Assembly: GCF_021347895.1 (NCBI RefSeq)
Contig: NC_067122.1
Coordinates: 32,401,215 to 32,465,214, forward strand
Direction: 5' to 3'
DNA from: Acanthochromis polyacanthus
Taxonomy: Eukaryota; Chordata; Actinopteri; Pomacentridae
DNA: 64,000 bases
The notes under the pieces are model-generated. The model saw only the letters and a program-made list of their open reading frames with translations. It searched no databases and was not told the DNA's origin. Made by a program: the position numbers and the translations under genes. Each line of letters begins with the position of its first letter. Within the stretch, counting starts at the first letter, position 1. Below are positions 1 to 11,718 of the stretch, piece by piece.

Positions 1-1589
1 TACACACCTTTGCCAGTTGAGGAGCTTGAACTCCTTCAAGCTGGCATGGGAAGACAGACGGTGTCGCTGCCTGACAACAGTGACCATGCAGAGGTAGTCA
101 GTTCAGAGTTTTGACTTTCTGTGTTTAAGGGGGTCACTGGGCAACACTTTTAACCCAAATTACATGTTAACGTCTATATTGTAGTGTTTTATTTCTCTCT
201 CTCTTTTCTTTGTTGTCAAATTTCAAAGGTCCTGGCTGAAACATTCCCAAAAATGGAAGATCTTTATGGGGGATGGCTCTTGCATAAAGCAACAGGTTTG
301 TAAGGCCAGGATTGTGTATTTTTGTATCACATCCCACTCCTGTATTTGTAATTTGTTTTAGTTGTACATAAGGGCTATTGCTGCACAGGCATTTAGTTGT
401 AAGCATTAGAGATGGCTCGTTGACCATAAATAGGTGTATTTTTAATTAGAATATGTTTGTGTTTCTTACAATAAATGTGGCAGTGGTCGACAGAAGCTCA
501 CTGTAATTCCACCAGAAGCAGAGAGTTATTCTGTAAAAACTCTGAGAGCTCAGTCGGGGGGGGGGGGGGGGGTAAAGCCACTATTTACATAGTGCCACTA
601 CAGGAGACATTAGACACCTCTCCTCTGCCTCCTGACTCGCAGCACTTTTCAAAGATGCCAAAGAAGACATGTTACCAGTGTAATGAAGTGATGCCTCTGC
701 AGATGCTTGCAATACACATTAAGACATGCAAAGGAAAATCACTTTCTGATGAGAGTGATGAAGAGGTGACAAAAATAGTTTGTGTTTCATTGTGATGGAA
801 ATGACAAAACATACAGTGTTTATTAAAGTGGCTGTTTTGTAAATCTGCAGTACTCTGAGCTATGCATACTTTCGCTGTCTACATTTTTCGCTTAACAGTG
901 AACACTTTCAGGTTGAATATGTGGCTGATGCACAGTCTCTGATGTTGCTGGCTGATGAAGTTATAAACTGTGGATACACAAGCCAGATCAAGCTGGATAA
1001 TAAACAAAACACCATTCGGTAAGAAAAAACAACTGTCATTTAAATATTTTTGATTTTTAAACCAGTTTTTGATTTTTGTGTTCTTTCTTTCATAGTACTA
1101 TTGTCTTGCACTCTACCACAGACTGATTCCAATGCTTCAGCAAGTGAGAAAGGGCATGGAACTGTATGGTCTGCTCAGTCAGATGGCTGCAAACCCTGAA
1201 GCTTGCCACACACTCTTTGTTCCTGGGAAGATCATCAAAGTAAGCATTATTCATAACAGTTTAACTCACCGTGTTCTTGCAGACAATCGCCCTGTTCTGG
1301 ATTTTGTTCTTTGTTATATATGTATGTGAATTTTAACACCAATTGTATATTCACTTATTCTTTTTATCCAGATGCTGATTTCATAATGATGAACTGCCGA
1401 CCACAGCTCAGTGAAAAGGGGACATCTCAGGAGACAACTGAAAGATTATAAACTTCATGCTAGATTTTTGCCAGGAGCTTGAAATATCAGGTACTATGCT
1501 ATACAGGACTGCAGGCAAGTAACTAATAATCAGTACAGTTGAGGTATCCAGTAGGTCTGTTATGCTGTTATGCCACTTGTCCAATTTTT

Positions 1590-1750
1590 TTTAAATTTAC
1601 TTATTTCGAACATGAAATTAACAGACAGCCGATGCAGCTTATACAAAATAAAACCGCAGCTAAAACAAGGCATCACATAAATTCACAAATCATACATGTT
1701 CGAAAGGGAGTGGGAAGAAGACAGAACTTATTTAATCCCACCCCGAACAA
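1590..1750. repeat. Dispersed fish repeat with TTCGAAAGGGAGTGGGAAG core
   Basis: The core at 1698-1745 (TTCGAAAGGGAGTGGGAAGA, then a CTTATTTAATCCCACCCC stretch) is repeated with few changes at 15918-15965. It sits in the intron before the last HECT exon. I recognise it as a common teleost repeat, but cannot give it a class. Confidence 0.55.
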
Positions 1751-2009
1751 GGTTACTTTATTAACAATTTATTTCTATATAACCAAAATTGAATGGCAAT
1801 AACATATAGCTATCTAACACACCAGAAGCAAGCGTCACAGCAAATCAGAACAAAGTAGTTCTGAGTGCTCACACTTATCATGACAGGGTTGTCTCTTCCA
1901 GGATGATAATAACCAGGCTATAAGATGATTACACGATTACTTAAATTGAAATTCCTTAAGTTCAAATTGTTTGTAACATGTTTTATTTCTTATATTTTAA
2001 ACCTCACAG

Positions 2010-2298
2010 TGCTGCAGTTGAGGAGCCCCACTCTCTTGGAGTTCAGCATGTGCTCCAGTGGTTGACCGGGAAAGCCCACATTCCCATCCTCCCTGATGAA
2101 AAGAGACATTTCAAAATAATATTCATGTTTGACCACGACTGCAGGGAGCCACTTGGAGATCACTCCATTTGTTACCAAACTGTGAGTGCATGCACTCGTA
2201 CAGTAACTTTTCCAGTGCAGCCTCTCAACACTTACACTGAATTCAGAAGACTTATGAGTGAAGCAGTTAGATATGGTGGTGGCTTCCACAGAGTTTAA
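2010..2298 (+). CDS. Last exon of the HECT-like gene, HECT C-lobe with catalytic cysteine
   Basis: This is the only exon open from its acceptor (AG at 2008-2009) to a stop (TAA 2296-2298). It encodes about 95 residues. The part HIPILPDEKRHFKI, a central FDHDC and GDHSICY lead to VSACTRTVTFPV, in which the cysteine is placed like the catalytic residue of HECT C-lobes. The protein ends GGGFHRV, a C-terminus I associate with this fish family. HECT C-lobes accept ubiquitin from an E2 enzyme on this cysteine. The exon alone is not a working ligase: it needs the N-lobe, whose exons upstream are frame-broken. The lack of stops here contrasts with the upstream exons. Confidence 0.8.
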
Positions 2299-2570
2299 CA
2301 GAAACAGCCCTCTGGTAATCTGAAACAAAAAATGAGAAGCTATTTCTAAACATTAACTGATAGAATATGTTCATAGCTAATGAAAAAAGCAAAACAATTG
2401 TTCCTGTTAGCTCAGTGTTTGACTTCCTCTTCAGTCATACAGATTCCCTTTTATACAGGGTTCTCTTGCTTTTATTAGTTAGAAAAGCTTCAATAATTTT
2501 TGTCACTGTGCTGGAATATTTGTTGACTTTCAAGTTCCTGTCCAAATGTCTATTGGTTGGACACCTGTTG
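2299..2570. other. Convergent intergenic gap between HECT-like and integrase-like stop codons
   Basis: AT-rich, with no coding signal I trust. It would hold the two 3' UTRs and polyadenylation signals of the facing genes. No repeat is recognised. Confidence 0.4.
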
Positions 2571-4871
2571 TTAGAGCCTTATGTATAAGTGACGACCATG
2601 TGACTCTGAATGTTCCAGAGGGTTGATAGTTCTCTGAAGTTCTTCCAGGGCTTCATCATCCAGTGGGCACTCAAATTCAGGAACCACAACTGTGCCATGA
2701 GAGTCTTCCTGCAGCACAGCACTCTGCCAGTCAACGCCTGGGTCCTGAAGGTCCTTCGAATTCAGAACATATCAGTCAGGAATGGATACTTGTTGAAATA
2801 CAGTTTTGGTATTTGTGTGAGTTTTTTTAATAATAAACACAACATTACAAAAAGTGATGCTTTATTTTTATTCATCAGCATAGAAATTACTTCATTAGAA
2901 GTAGTAGAAACGAAAAAAAAAATCAGGATCATCCCACAAATCATGACATATTTCCTGATTCAGGCCTTATAAACAGTACAGTACTCTTCATTTTATGAAA
3001 ATATGTGGGCTTTGTAAACTAGTCTGTAATAGTCTAATCTATCAGAATGCGTAGCAGACATGTACTGCTCAGTCTTACAATCAACTTCTTAAAATACATG
3101 TTCTAACATCATATTGTACCTTGAGTCTCTCCCCCTCATCCAGATCTTGTAGACGTCCCATGCACCACAGCTGTTCAGGGGTGAGACCTCCCTCTGTCCA
3201 CAGAGAATGATTATTCCATCCTTCAATAAAGGTATCAAGATCTGCCCGGAGTCGGGGACAAAGACGTAGTGCACACCAAAGAGAAGAGTGGCATCAGATA
3301 TGTCAAGTAGACCATCCTCTTCCAGAGAGTGAAGAATGTCATGGTACTTTTTCCAGAGATGAAGTTCGATCTTCCTGTTCCTCGTGTGGCAAACATGAAA
3401 TGTGCAATATCCAGGTTTTCTACTCCCTGATCTGCCCTAACCCTGTAACCAAAATAAATAAAGTTGTATCAGTAATAGTTAATGCAACTTATACAGATTT
3501 AATCAGACTTCATATAACTAGATAATCAGGTCAGAATACCTTGACGGTAAGCCATGAAGCTGGACCGATGTGATGAAGAATGAGAATGCAGTTTGTGCTC
3601 TGTTATTTGTTGCAGCATCCAAGTACAAGACCTGCAGTAAAACCACACGGATAATGTACAGATCTGTGTTTAGCTAACAGCATATTATAACATTGTTCTT
3701 TGTAGCATTTGGTACCTCATTTGTTGTGTTATTTTATTTTTAAAAAAACATCAATGTGGTATATCCTACAAACAAAAACACTCCATACAATGAGTTTATT
3801 AGACACATACAGCTGAAACCAAAGCAGCAAAATTTTTCATTGAACCAATTGCACGTTTAAATAATATTCAAAAAATGTAATAAAGCAAAAAAAAAAAAAT
3901 TGGATCTCAAATACACAACTTTATATTCATTTTACCTTCTGCAAAGTGAATGGGGCTGTAGTTCTACCAACAGTTACTATCTGAGATATACTACATCTTT
4001 AAATAACTTTTTTATTAATGTTTTTGTGCTAGAAATGGTAGAAATGGTGAAAGTGTGACAAGCTCTGCTTCACTCGTCTCAATGATCATATACAGGGCAC
4101 TTACAAAAAGACAATGTTGCTCTTCAGATTACTTGTATGTAAAAATGTATCCAGATGAGATATTAAATGTTTGATTACGTTATAATTATCATTAATTTCA
4201 TACTGAAAGCCACTGGCTAAAACAAATACTCAAAACCAAGTTGAAAGGCTGGCATACTGATCTCTGTGTACTTGGCTGTGTTTATTATTCCAAAGCCATC
4301 ACCAATGATCTGTACCCTTTGGTTGAAGATTATGATCAAAGTACCTACAGTTTTAAACGGCTGTTCATAAAGCTAAGTCAGCCATGTCCAAGTTTCTGAT
4401 ATATACATAAGGATCAAATTACTCTGATTTATAGCTGCAAAACTTCACACATAGTCATATAAATTTAAGAGTAAAAAATGACCTTCCTTGAGTAGCCATC
4501 CACTCCACCAAAGACTGCAATGTTGTACCTGTTCAAGATGGGGAGTACTATTTCAGTAAGGCTGCTCATGTGTGAGTCATGTCAGCTAATTGCAGGCTGT
4601 TCTAAATTGCAACAACCTTTTTTGAATGCAAATACTCTATTAAAAGATGTTTGGGGGACATGTTTAAATTAGGGGCTCCATAATGTATTCCCAAGTAACA
4701 AACAAGATAAACTTCACTGAAGTATTTTTAATGACATTCCTCTTTAAATGAAATAGTTAGTCTGAGCAAGCTTATTTACCTTATGAGTTTATGATTTGTG
4801 TCAATGTGGACAAGGGACAGAGGGCCTTGCACAGAGTAACTTGGTCAAACAACACATCCAATTTTAGTGAG
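2571..4871 (-). pseudogene. Integrase-core (DDE) transposase gene, spliced, convergent with the HECT-like gene
   Basis: Five - strand exons join in phase with GT/AG borders: 4871-4780, 4528-4483, 3631-3540, 3442-3120 and 2744-2571. In order they give LVHIDTNHKLIR, GGVDGYSRK, LDAATNNRAQTAFSFF, RADQGVENLDIA, KIELHLW, ILHSLEEDGLLDI, GWNNHSLWTEGGLTPEQLW, and a tail ending HLYIRL and a stop. The likely catalytic triad is D of HIDTN, D of RADQG and E of KIEL. Such proteins cut and join DNA in transposition. The family is common in fish genomes; IS3EU-like is my tentative label. Breaks: a TGA where an arginine codon is expected (exon 4780-4871), one-base losses near 3388 and 3265, and probably about 14 residues missing before KIELHLW. 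More 5' exons are expected upstream. Confidence 0.75.
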
Positions 4872-5275
4872 CTGTGAGAAGATCACAGTTGAATATTACA
4901 CGTAAAAACAAAAGCATTATTCTTAGATAGTGTATCTGTTCCATCAGTTTGTATGTTTGTCAAGTTTGTGAATTAATTGTTGAGGTGAGAGCTACTGATT
5001 GAGCTAGCAGCCAACAAATCTAGTGTCCCTTAGCAAGCGAATAGAAATATACAAATCAATGAAACAGACACAGACTTTCATGCAAGCTTACATGACAAAA
5101 TATGTTTGCAAAACCAACTACTTACATGTCGATGTGGTGCACCGTTGTGTTGTCGTTCAGGATCCGACACGGTACAGCTTTGCTAATCTTGGCTAATTAA
5201 ACGAGGGTCCAGTGGCTCTGAAATGTGGATTTAAACATTACACTTGTACTTTAACACACTAAACAAAATAGTGCT

Positions 5276-5790
5276 TTATTTAATGTAATTCAATAATAAA
5301 ACAATACTCACCGAAAATCTGTCGTAGTCCAGCGTATATAGCAGAACTCCAGTTGATTTAGCGATCGTTTTTAACAGCGCTTCCGAGAGGCGGCCGAAAC
5401 AGGGACCCGATTGGATAGAATCAGAAGTCTGTGATTGGCTGGAATTGTGGCACATTTGTAACGCCGTGCAGAGTTGAGCGAGCGTGAAGGCAGATTTGAG
5501 CGTGTGCAGAGAGCAGATGTTGAGCGAGAGCGAGAGAGACGTAGCAAGGACGTAGAGCAGAGATCCACAGGAGAGCAGAGTGAAAAACCGAGTGAAAAGC
5601 ATTAAGACTGTGTGTGTATGTGGATAGTTGCAAATATAAAAATATATTTTTTGAGTGCAGAACAGATTTTTGTTTGCTCAGATTAAGTTTTTCATTGCTC
5701 AAAATTGTTTTCTGTGCTCAAAATTTCACACTGTGCGCTCAGGATTGTGGCACAAATATAACTCCATAATGCAGTATCTCCTCCAAAAAG
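5276..5790. other. GA-rich repeated-motif block with two CCAAT boxes, possible transposon 5' region
   Basis: On the + strand this region carries repeated GAGCGAG and GAGAGCAGA motifs (5470-5580), then TGCTCA-rich sequence (5655-5745: TTTGCTCAG, TTGCTCAAAA, GTGCTCAAAA, GCGCTCAGG). Two GATTGG boxes (inverted CCAAT) at 5409 and 5433 would face left. It is 5' of the integrase exons. Its - strand reading frames are low-complexity serine/leucine and I do not believe they are coding. It may be a promoter or leader of the transposon. Confidence 0.35.
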
Positions 5791-5876
5791 TAAGCATGAG
5801 AAACAGAAAAGTGAATTCTAAGCTATACTTGCCGTTAGCCAGTCCTTTCTGTTAAACCAAGAAATGCAAAACTTAC

Positions 5877-6017
5877 GATTTTGTCCCGTTGAGTTATTTG
5901 AACGTCGTTTGGCCGATGTGATGCCAGTCTCTTAACTTCCAGCTTTTCCTCCAAAGACATTGAGGAAAATGGACAAGAAAGCAAATAATCCACCTCGTTC
6001 ATGCTAACGCCCGCCAT
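5877..6017 (-). CDS. Candidate first coding exon of a transposon protein
   Basis: An ATG at 6017 opens 47 codons beginning MAGVSMNEVDYLL and containing SLEEKLEVKRLASHRP, ending at an excellent donor (AATC|GTAAGT at 5877/5876). The DYLLSCPFSSMSLEEKLEVK stretch resembles the N-terminus of TTF-type/ZMYM-like transposase relatives as I remember them, but could equally be the N-terminus of the integrase gene 1 kb downstream. A GC box and CCAAT box lie 70-140 bp upstream, which supports a real - strand start. The next exon was not found. Confidence 0.4.
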
Positions 6018-6083
6018 AGCTAACCTTTTCTCCCTCCTTCCTAACTCTGGCACAAATAGCAGCACCGCTGTGTTAACTCGCTG

Positions 6084-6157
6084 CTATTGGTCAAAGTCAG
6101 TGGCCTGTGGGCTGACTGAAGTTAGCCCAAATGATCAGTAAATCACGGGGGCGGGAC
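6084..6157 (-). promoter_or_regulatory. Candidate promoter: CCAAT box and GC box upstream of the 6017 ATG
   Basis: Read on the - strand: CCCGCCCCCG (6147-6156) followed by GACCAATAGC (6083-6092), then the ATG at 6017. Spacing and order are typical of TATA-less vertebrate promoters. No TATA box seen. Confidence 0.4.
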
Positions 6158-6824
6158 ATGACACCTGTCAATCACTTACAAGAACGAAATGAATGAAAGC
6201 GGACTGTATCTGCTGGGGCTGTAAAAAATAAGCCCATTTAGAGATATTCTGTGTTTTTCTTTTGACTGATTGGTGCTGTTGCTGCCTTTGGTTTCACCTA
6301 AACTTAAAACAATCTGTTATCAGTTATTTTAAAAATAATTTTCTCATCTTTTTTGTGTTAGCTTGGGAGGGCTTAGCCCTGTTAGCCCATTTATATCAGC
6401 CGTCCCTGGCTATTATTAAACTATGCTGTGTGCCGTGTTGTGGAAAGCTCTCCCTCCATAAATGACCCAGCCGTTGAGCTATAATGCACCTCTATGTCTG
6501 GATGCCTGAATGTGTGAATGCATATTTGAAGTGTACGTAATTGGACAAGCCTGGTCTTAATTACCATATAAATGTTCCCAACAGAGGGCTGTAGAAGTAA
6601 TTGGTTTTGTGTGAATGTTCAGGTCTTGTGAGTCACCCTGAACATTGAGGGGTGGACAAGGTCTACTAATCATAAAACCAAGACCTGCATGGCTTGCCTG
6701 CAGCCCTGATAATCTTCAGACTTGCTTAATTGGTGGGAAGAGGCCTCACTGGAACCTTACAGAGTATCACACCAATATGGCTCATAAAAATGACAACGGC
6801 AGCCCTTGATGCCGGTTGCCACAC
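6158..6824. other. Unassigned sequence
   Basis: No coding signal. The part at 6535-6735 has a mixed, unique-looking composition (TTAATTACCATATAAATG) and could be regulatory or an old repeat. Nothing can be named. Confidence 0.3.
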
Positions 6825-7163
6825 TCGACAGGACAATGTTCCCCGACACACTGCAAAAATTGCTCAGGAGTGACCTGGGGAACACAACAGAGCTAAGGTG
6901 TTCACCCGGGTTCCACACTCCCCATATTGAAATCTTATTGAGCGTTTGTGGGATGTGCCAAAACAAATCTGTTCTAGGTACAGTAGGTCCCACCCTGGAA
7001 ACCCACAGGACCCACAGAATCCACTGCCACCAACCCACTGCCACAGGACATCCTCAGAGGTCCTGTGTTCATGCCCCACTGGGTCAGAGGAGTTTTAACA
7101 GCATAAAGGGGACCAACACAGTATTAAGCAGGTGGTCATAATGTTTTGCCTAATCTGTGTATA
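6825..7163 (+). mobile_element. Tc1/mariner transposon 3' part with transposase C-terminus, decayed
   Basis: Across frames it reads GACAGGACAATGTTCCCC...CACACTGCAAAAATTGC (the DN.P.HTA segment of Tc1-type DDE transposases), then TTGAGCGTTTGTGGGATGTG near 6937 (IERLWDV, carrying the last catalytic acidic residue), and near 7030-7125 the conserved end of the gene. The 3' terminus GGTCATAATGTTTTGCCTAA (7133-7152) is that of a common fish family. Frameshifts and substitutions make it non-functional; the 5' half is missing. Confidence 0.75.
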
Positions 7164-7811
7164 ATAACTCTTTTGCATTTGTTTAATAAGATCATTTTTT
7201 ATCTAATTGTATTATTTGTGTGAAAATTTGATTATGTTTTAGGTTATACTTGTGCAGAAATACAGATATTTCTTAAGAGTTCACAAATTTTCAAGCACCA
7301 TGTATATAATATGATGTAGAATATTGACAGTTTGGTCACTTATACCGATCGTGGATGATTGTGTGCAAAGCAGTCAAAGAAATACAAAAGAAAATAGGAT
7401 CAGTTGCCCCAGATTTCCAAGTTACTATGCATGCTAAATATGAAGCTCTTGAATCAGTGTTTTTCACATGAAATATTTCAATAGCCACTTAGCATTTGCA
7501 TTTAGAAACCATTTTATAAATGAAACTCGAAGCCTGACCTGTCACTGACCTGTTTCTTTTTTCCCTCTGATAAACTTGTTGCTTCTTCGACTGCAGTCAG
7601 AAATGTTTTGCTGCCACTCACTGTTCAAGGTCTTTTGGCAGCAGAAAGACCTGGAAAAAAATATTCTTTCATGTCCAGTTCAAGTACAAATGACTCCTTG
7701 TTGCATAGCCATTTAGTGATCACAATCAGAAATACAGGTACGTGCCCAGAAAATAATCTTGTCCCCACTCTTAAGTTCTTCCTTCATCAAGGTGAGAGTT
7801 GAGGCGGAGGT
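7164..7811. other. No feature recognised
   Basis: AT-rich sequence without a supported gene or named repeat. The 64-codon reading frame at 7608 lacks any known motif and has no splice context. Confidence 0.3.
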
Positions 7812-7965
7812 AAAGTCGAGGTCAAAAGGTTACATACACTTGTAAAGCACATAATGTCATGGCTCTCTTGAGTTCCCAGTTATTTCTAGCTCTGATTTTT
7901 TTTTTTTTTGACCATGACTGTATGTTTTCTGAGTTATGTGTGTGATTTGATGTTTGTTGATGTGA
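7812..7965 (+). mobile_element. Terminal fragment of a Tc1-like transposon
   Basis: AGTCGAGGTCAAAAGGTTAC followed by ATACACTTGTAAAGCACATA and ATGTCATGGCTCTCTTGAG is the terminal inverted repeat region of a fish Tc1-like family as I recall it. Only one end is present, with no transposase and no second repeat nearby. Confidence 0.6.
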
Positions 7966-8654
7966 CAATGTCAGCTATGATGTGAATTCACTTTGATTTA
8001 GGGGCATGTGGTTGATATTAGACTCAAATTAACACAACCAATTACATTTATATTATAGACTCACAAAAAACTGAGAAAATGGTGGTTTCATTTGGCAGGA
8101 CGCTATGTTCTTACAGACATTTGTTTTTAAAATGTCAGTTAGTTGTTTTTATGTATTCATTTGTTTTTTAAAGCTTAATTTAGCGTACTTCCACACGACA
8201 GATTTGCAGACAGAGGAGCAAATATCTTCACTGTTCTTTGCCTTGGTTGCTTGCTTTTATCTGAGTTCCTAGTCTAGTGCTGCCAGCTAGATAGTATTAG
8301 TACTTCACAGTGTCATTGTCGTTTGCTTGGGAGGAACAGGATGCATGAGCTCACTATGGAGCAGAACTGGTAAGTGGATGTGAAGGTTCAAAATACAGGT
8401 GCACCTATACTGTCCCCATACAATATGCTTTAATTTGGGGATTTTCAATCAGTGCCATTGTATCATTGGCCATTCAAAATATACATCTAGATGTATGTTT
8501 ACACACATGGTAACTGGTTCATTAAGATGGTTTTTGTGCCCTTTATGTGTGTGCCAGCTTAACCAGAGGACTCTACTGCATAGACGCTACAGGCTAGAAG
8601 ATACAAAACTTTTGATGGCCTAATAAATAGGGCCAGCTGACCAAGATGCTTATT

Positions 8655-8825
8655 TTTAAGTTATTTTTTTGGTCTTTTGCTAGCTTTATTAGAGAGGCAG
8701 ACAGGAAAGTAGGGAGAAGAATGAGGAGGAGACCTGCAGCAATGGGCCGCAAGCTGGAAGCAAACGAAGGCCGCTGTGTCGGGAACTGTAGCCCCTGTTC
8801 AATCAGCTGAGCTATCAGGGCACCT
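8655..8825 (-). repeat. tRNA-derived SINE, reverse orientation
   Basis: On the - strand the head reads GGTGCCCTGATAGCTCAGCT (tRNA A-box type, TAGCTCAGCTGATTG), followed by a decayed B-box region, then CTTGCGGCCCATTGCTGCAG, a pyrimidine-rich stretch and a tail around CTCTCTAATAAAGC. The same body is seen at 16578-16705 on the + strand. It would be transcribed by RNA polymerase III and moved by a LINE. Confidence 0.65.
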
Positions 8826-11718
8826 ATGAACAAGATTCTTGATGAAGAATATTATATTTGAACATAGCATTCAAAATGCATCAGTAACCATGTATAGCAA
8901 CCAACAAACAGGGCTCAGAGTGTGTTCATGTCTTCAACTGTTGCATCCCTTCTGAATACCAGACAACTGATTTCTTAAAACCATAATAATATTATTCACT
9001 TTTGTTTTAGTTCTGTAATAAATTAGGACATTAGAGTACTATGAGAGTCAGAGAACTGACACACTGGTGATGGTTGCACAGTAATATCTGGCTCACATTT
9101 GTTACCATATACTATAAATTATACCCAGACCGAGTACAGCATAGAGCGGTTCAGAAACTGACTGAGACGTATGCCCTTCTAAGTGAATAAACTGTTACTG
9201 ATCCCTAATTCATTCACAGTTTACAATGAAACAAAAGGACCAATAAAAACCAACCAATTAAAAGGAAATCTGAGTTAGTTTATCTGATATGGCATTCACA
9301 GAAACACCAGAAAATAGGTCTAGATATGCATCCCTCTGTAGCTGCTCTACGTTCATGCTGCATTCATCTTTCTGCTAAAGCCCAGAGAATTTACGCAGTT
9401 CTGTTATTGACCTTGCTGTGTTCAAACAAATGATGAATAGAGCGTGCAGTGATATACAATGGTTTGTTCAGTCTTTTGTGCAAGCGGTTTCCTTTTCAGC
9501 ATATTGTCTCAGTGAAACGCTTTTTGTTTTCTGGAGGCACAGAGAGGCTTAGTATGCATGCCAAACAAGCCTCTCCAGTATGTCATCACAGAACATGTGA
9601 TAAGTATCTGCTTTCCAATAACAAATGGAAACAAGGACATCAGCTTGAGCAGCCTCCAAAGCCTTGTCGTTTTGTTTTTCATGCATTTTTAAATCCTCGT
9701 CAGGATAAAACCGACTCCACTATCTCAGTGTAATGTGTTGAAAAATATAAAAATTATTATGCATGAAGATTTGTGTGTGTTTCTGAGATCTGATTGTGGG
9801 TAGCTTTGTGCTCAGTGGACCCAAATGGTTCCTGTTCTCTATTGGATGCACAGCATCCCAAAAAGCCAGCTCAATAATCCAATTAGGGACACTTGACTGG
9901 TAGAGCTAATTAGGGCCGGGGACATTGTCTTCCATCTATGGATCAAGTCTCATGGACCAGTGAGCTAACAGCCTGAGCACTGGCCCCGACATCTGGATGC
10001 AACTTGGGATGATCCATGGGAATGCTAATTACCTCCTACAATTCATCTGAGCATCGACCCGGACTTAAATCGTGTCTTTACATCTTTAATGAACATGGGG
10101 CCCTGAACCTCAGAGGGTGCCTTTCTGTTGGCTCTCAAAACGTGAAAAGCTTGGATTTTCACACGATAAAAAAGCATGAAATAGGCTTGATTGTTGTCGC
10201 TGAAATAGTTTGTTCCTAAAGGTTTCTCTGAAGCCATGTACTTGTCCATTTGTGCTTTTCAGGGTTGTGGCGCATTTGGCATGAAAAGAGCTCATCAAGA
10301 AAGCAGGGCCAACCTTTGTACCTCACACAAAGGTAATTGGAGCCTGAAAGAAAGATGAGGCTTTGAGATTCAGAGAGACAGAGCAAGAGAGGGTGATGCA
10401 TTCTTCTGGACTTATTTCAGTCCTGCTCTTGCTTCACATAGGGAATTTTTTAGGCAAGCTGTGTTGATCAGCATCGGATGCATAGTTTTACATGTTACCA
10501 AAGCACATGTACATTCACATGTTGAAGGGCCATGTTAAAGAGCAAGGCAGAGAATGAAACAAAGGCAGACCCTCTCACTTACCCTCTCTCTGTCCCCCAT
10601 CTCTCTCTGGACTTTCAGCTGGCAGCTACAAGCCAGCTTTAGAGAAGCGTGGTCCAGTCAAGCAGCATAAGAGGATTGAAGCTCAGATACCACTTGATTA
10701 GGCCACAGTGAATGAAGCTATGTGCTGAGCCCCAACAGGATTTCCATGGCACTTGACTGAGGACATATGGGATTTAACCCAGTGCTGAGAAACATGCCGT
10801 GTTCTGCTGCTTTTCTTTTTCTGTGCATGTGTTCAACATGGGGAATAAGAACACCCAGGCAGCTTCAAACTGTCCCAGTTAGTCTGCACAGAACAGCAGA
10901 ATGCATGCCACTGCTACTTAAAAGAGATGTATCCTTGGAATGGGTCATGGAGCTTACACTAACCTAATTATTATATGATAGAGCTGAGTTAGGAGCCACG
11001 TTAATTAATGTAAGCTTAGAAACACAATGGCCGTTGTTTTCTCAAGTGGAAAAGGAAATGAAATGTAGAGAACGTATGCAAACATTATGGAAGTTGTCAT
11101 GGATAATTCAGACTTACAAATCCACCTCTCAGCAGTATAGAGGGGTATAAAGGCAAAGGCTGATCTTCATTTTGCTGGGGCTTTGCCAGCTTTCTGTAAA
11201 TACATGTACTTGATTGGCCTTGTCCTCACAGACAGTGAGCGTTGTAGAGCTGTAGGGGTTTTTGTTGCACTGCTGGTGAAGTTTGACAGCTCTGCTTGCT
11301 AAAAAGCAGAGTAAATCTATCAGTCATAGATATGTAAAACACTGGCTGGGAGAGCACGAGTGAGAAGATAAACTGTAGATGACATCTGTAGGTTTCTTCA
11401 TGAGGTTAACAGGTTGCATATCTCACATAACAGAAAGAGCTATGCAGCATATTAATGACACATGCTTAATGTGCTGCACCAAAGGTCCTCATCTCATGAG
11501 GAATAATCCCCTTGATTGTCTCCAAACTAGATAAAATTGAAACCATATCTGGCTGTCCTTAACCAGGATAATCAAAATGATAGGTTTCTGACTCCTAAAA
11601 GCATAGTTTCAAAATTTTGCTACGTTTTATGAATGTGAATGGTGTTTTTAAACTGCAGCAAACGCGTGTTTTTATGCTCCGAGTACTCGGCTGAATGACA
11701 GCAATGGCTAATGGTTTA
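8826..11718. other. Mostly unique non-coding sequence
   Basis: No gene, RNA gene or named repeat found in nearly 2.9 kb. The parts at 9830-10060 and 10560-11000 look least like repeats: balanced composition with AATTAG and CTAATTA motifs (9878, 9906, 10024). They are candidate conserved non-coding sequence, by look only. Confidence 0.35.

Larger units (their letters stand above)
1..2298 (+). pseudogene. HECT-type E3 ubiquitin ligase-like gene (G2E3-like fish family), 5' partial, frame-broken
   Basis: At least six exons can be followed: 1-93, 229-295, about 484-790, 912-1018, 1096-1239, 1372-1491, and the last from 2010. Most have good GT/AG borders. Conceptual pieces such as EELELLQAGMGRQTV, RKGMELYGLL, PEACHTLFVPGK and FCQELEIS match what I recall of the fish 'G2/M phase-specific E3 ligase-like' family, whose C-terminal HECT domain passes ubiquitin to substrates through a thioester cysteine. 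The frame breaks by one base in several places: the 17-G run at 556-572, the exon 2 end near 295, near 1122, the exon end at 1239, and near 1446. Each can be explained by a one-base change in a short homopolymer. It may be a decayed copy or carry assembly indels. The 5' exons lie before base 1. The convergent integrase gene suggests it is carried by a transposon. Confidence 0.75.
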
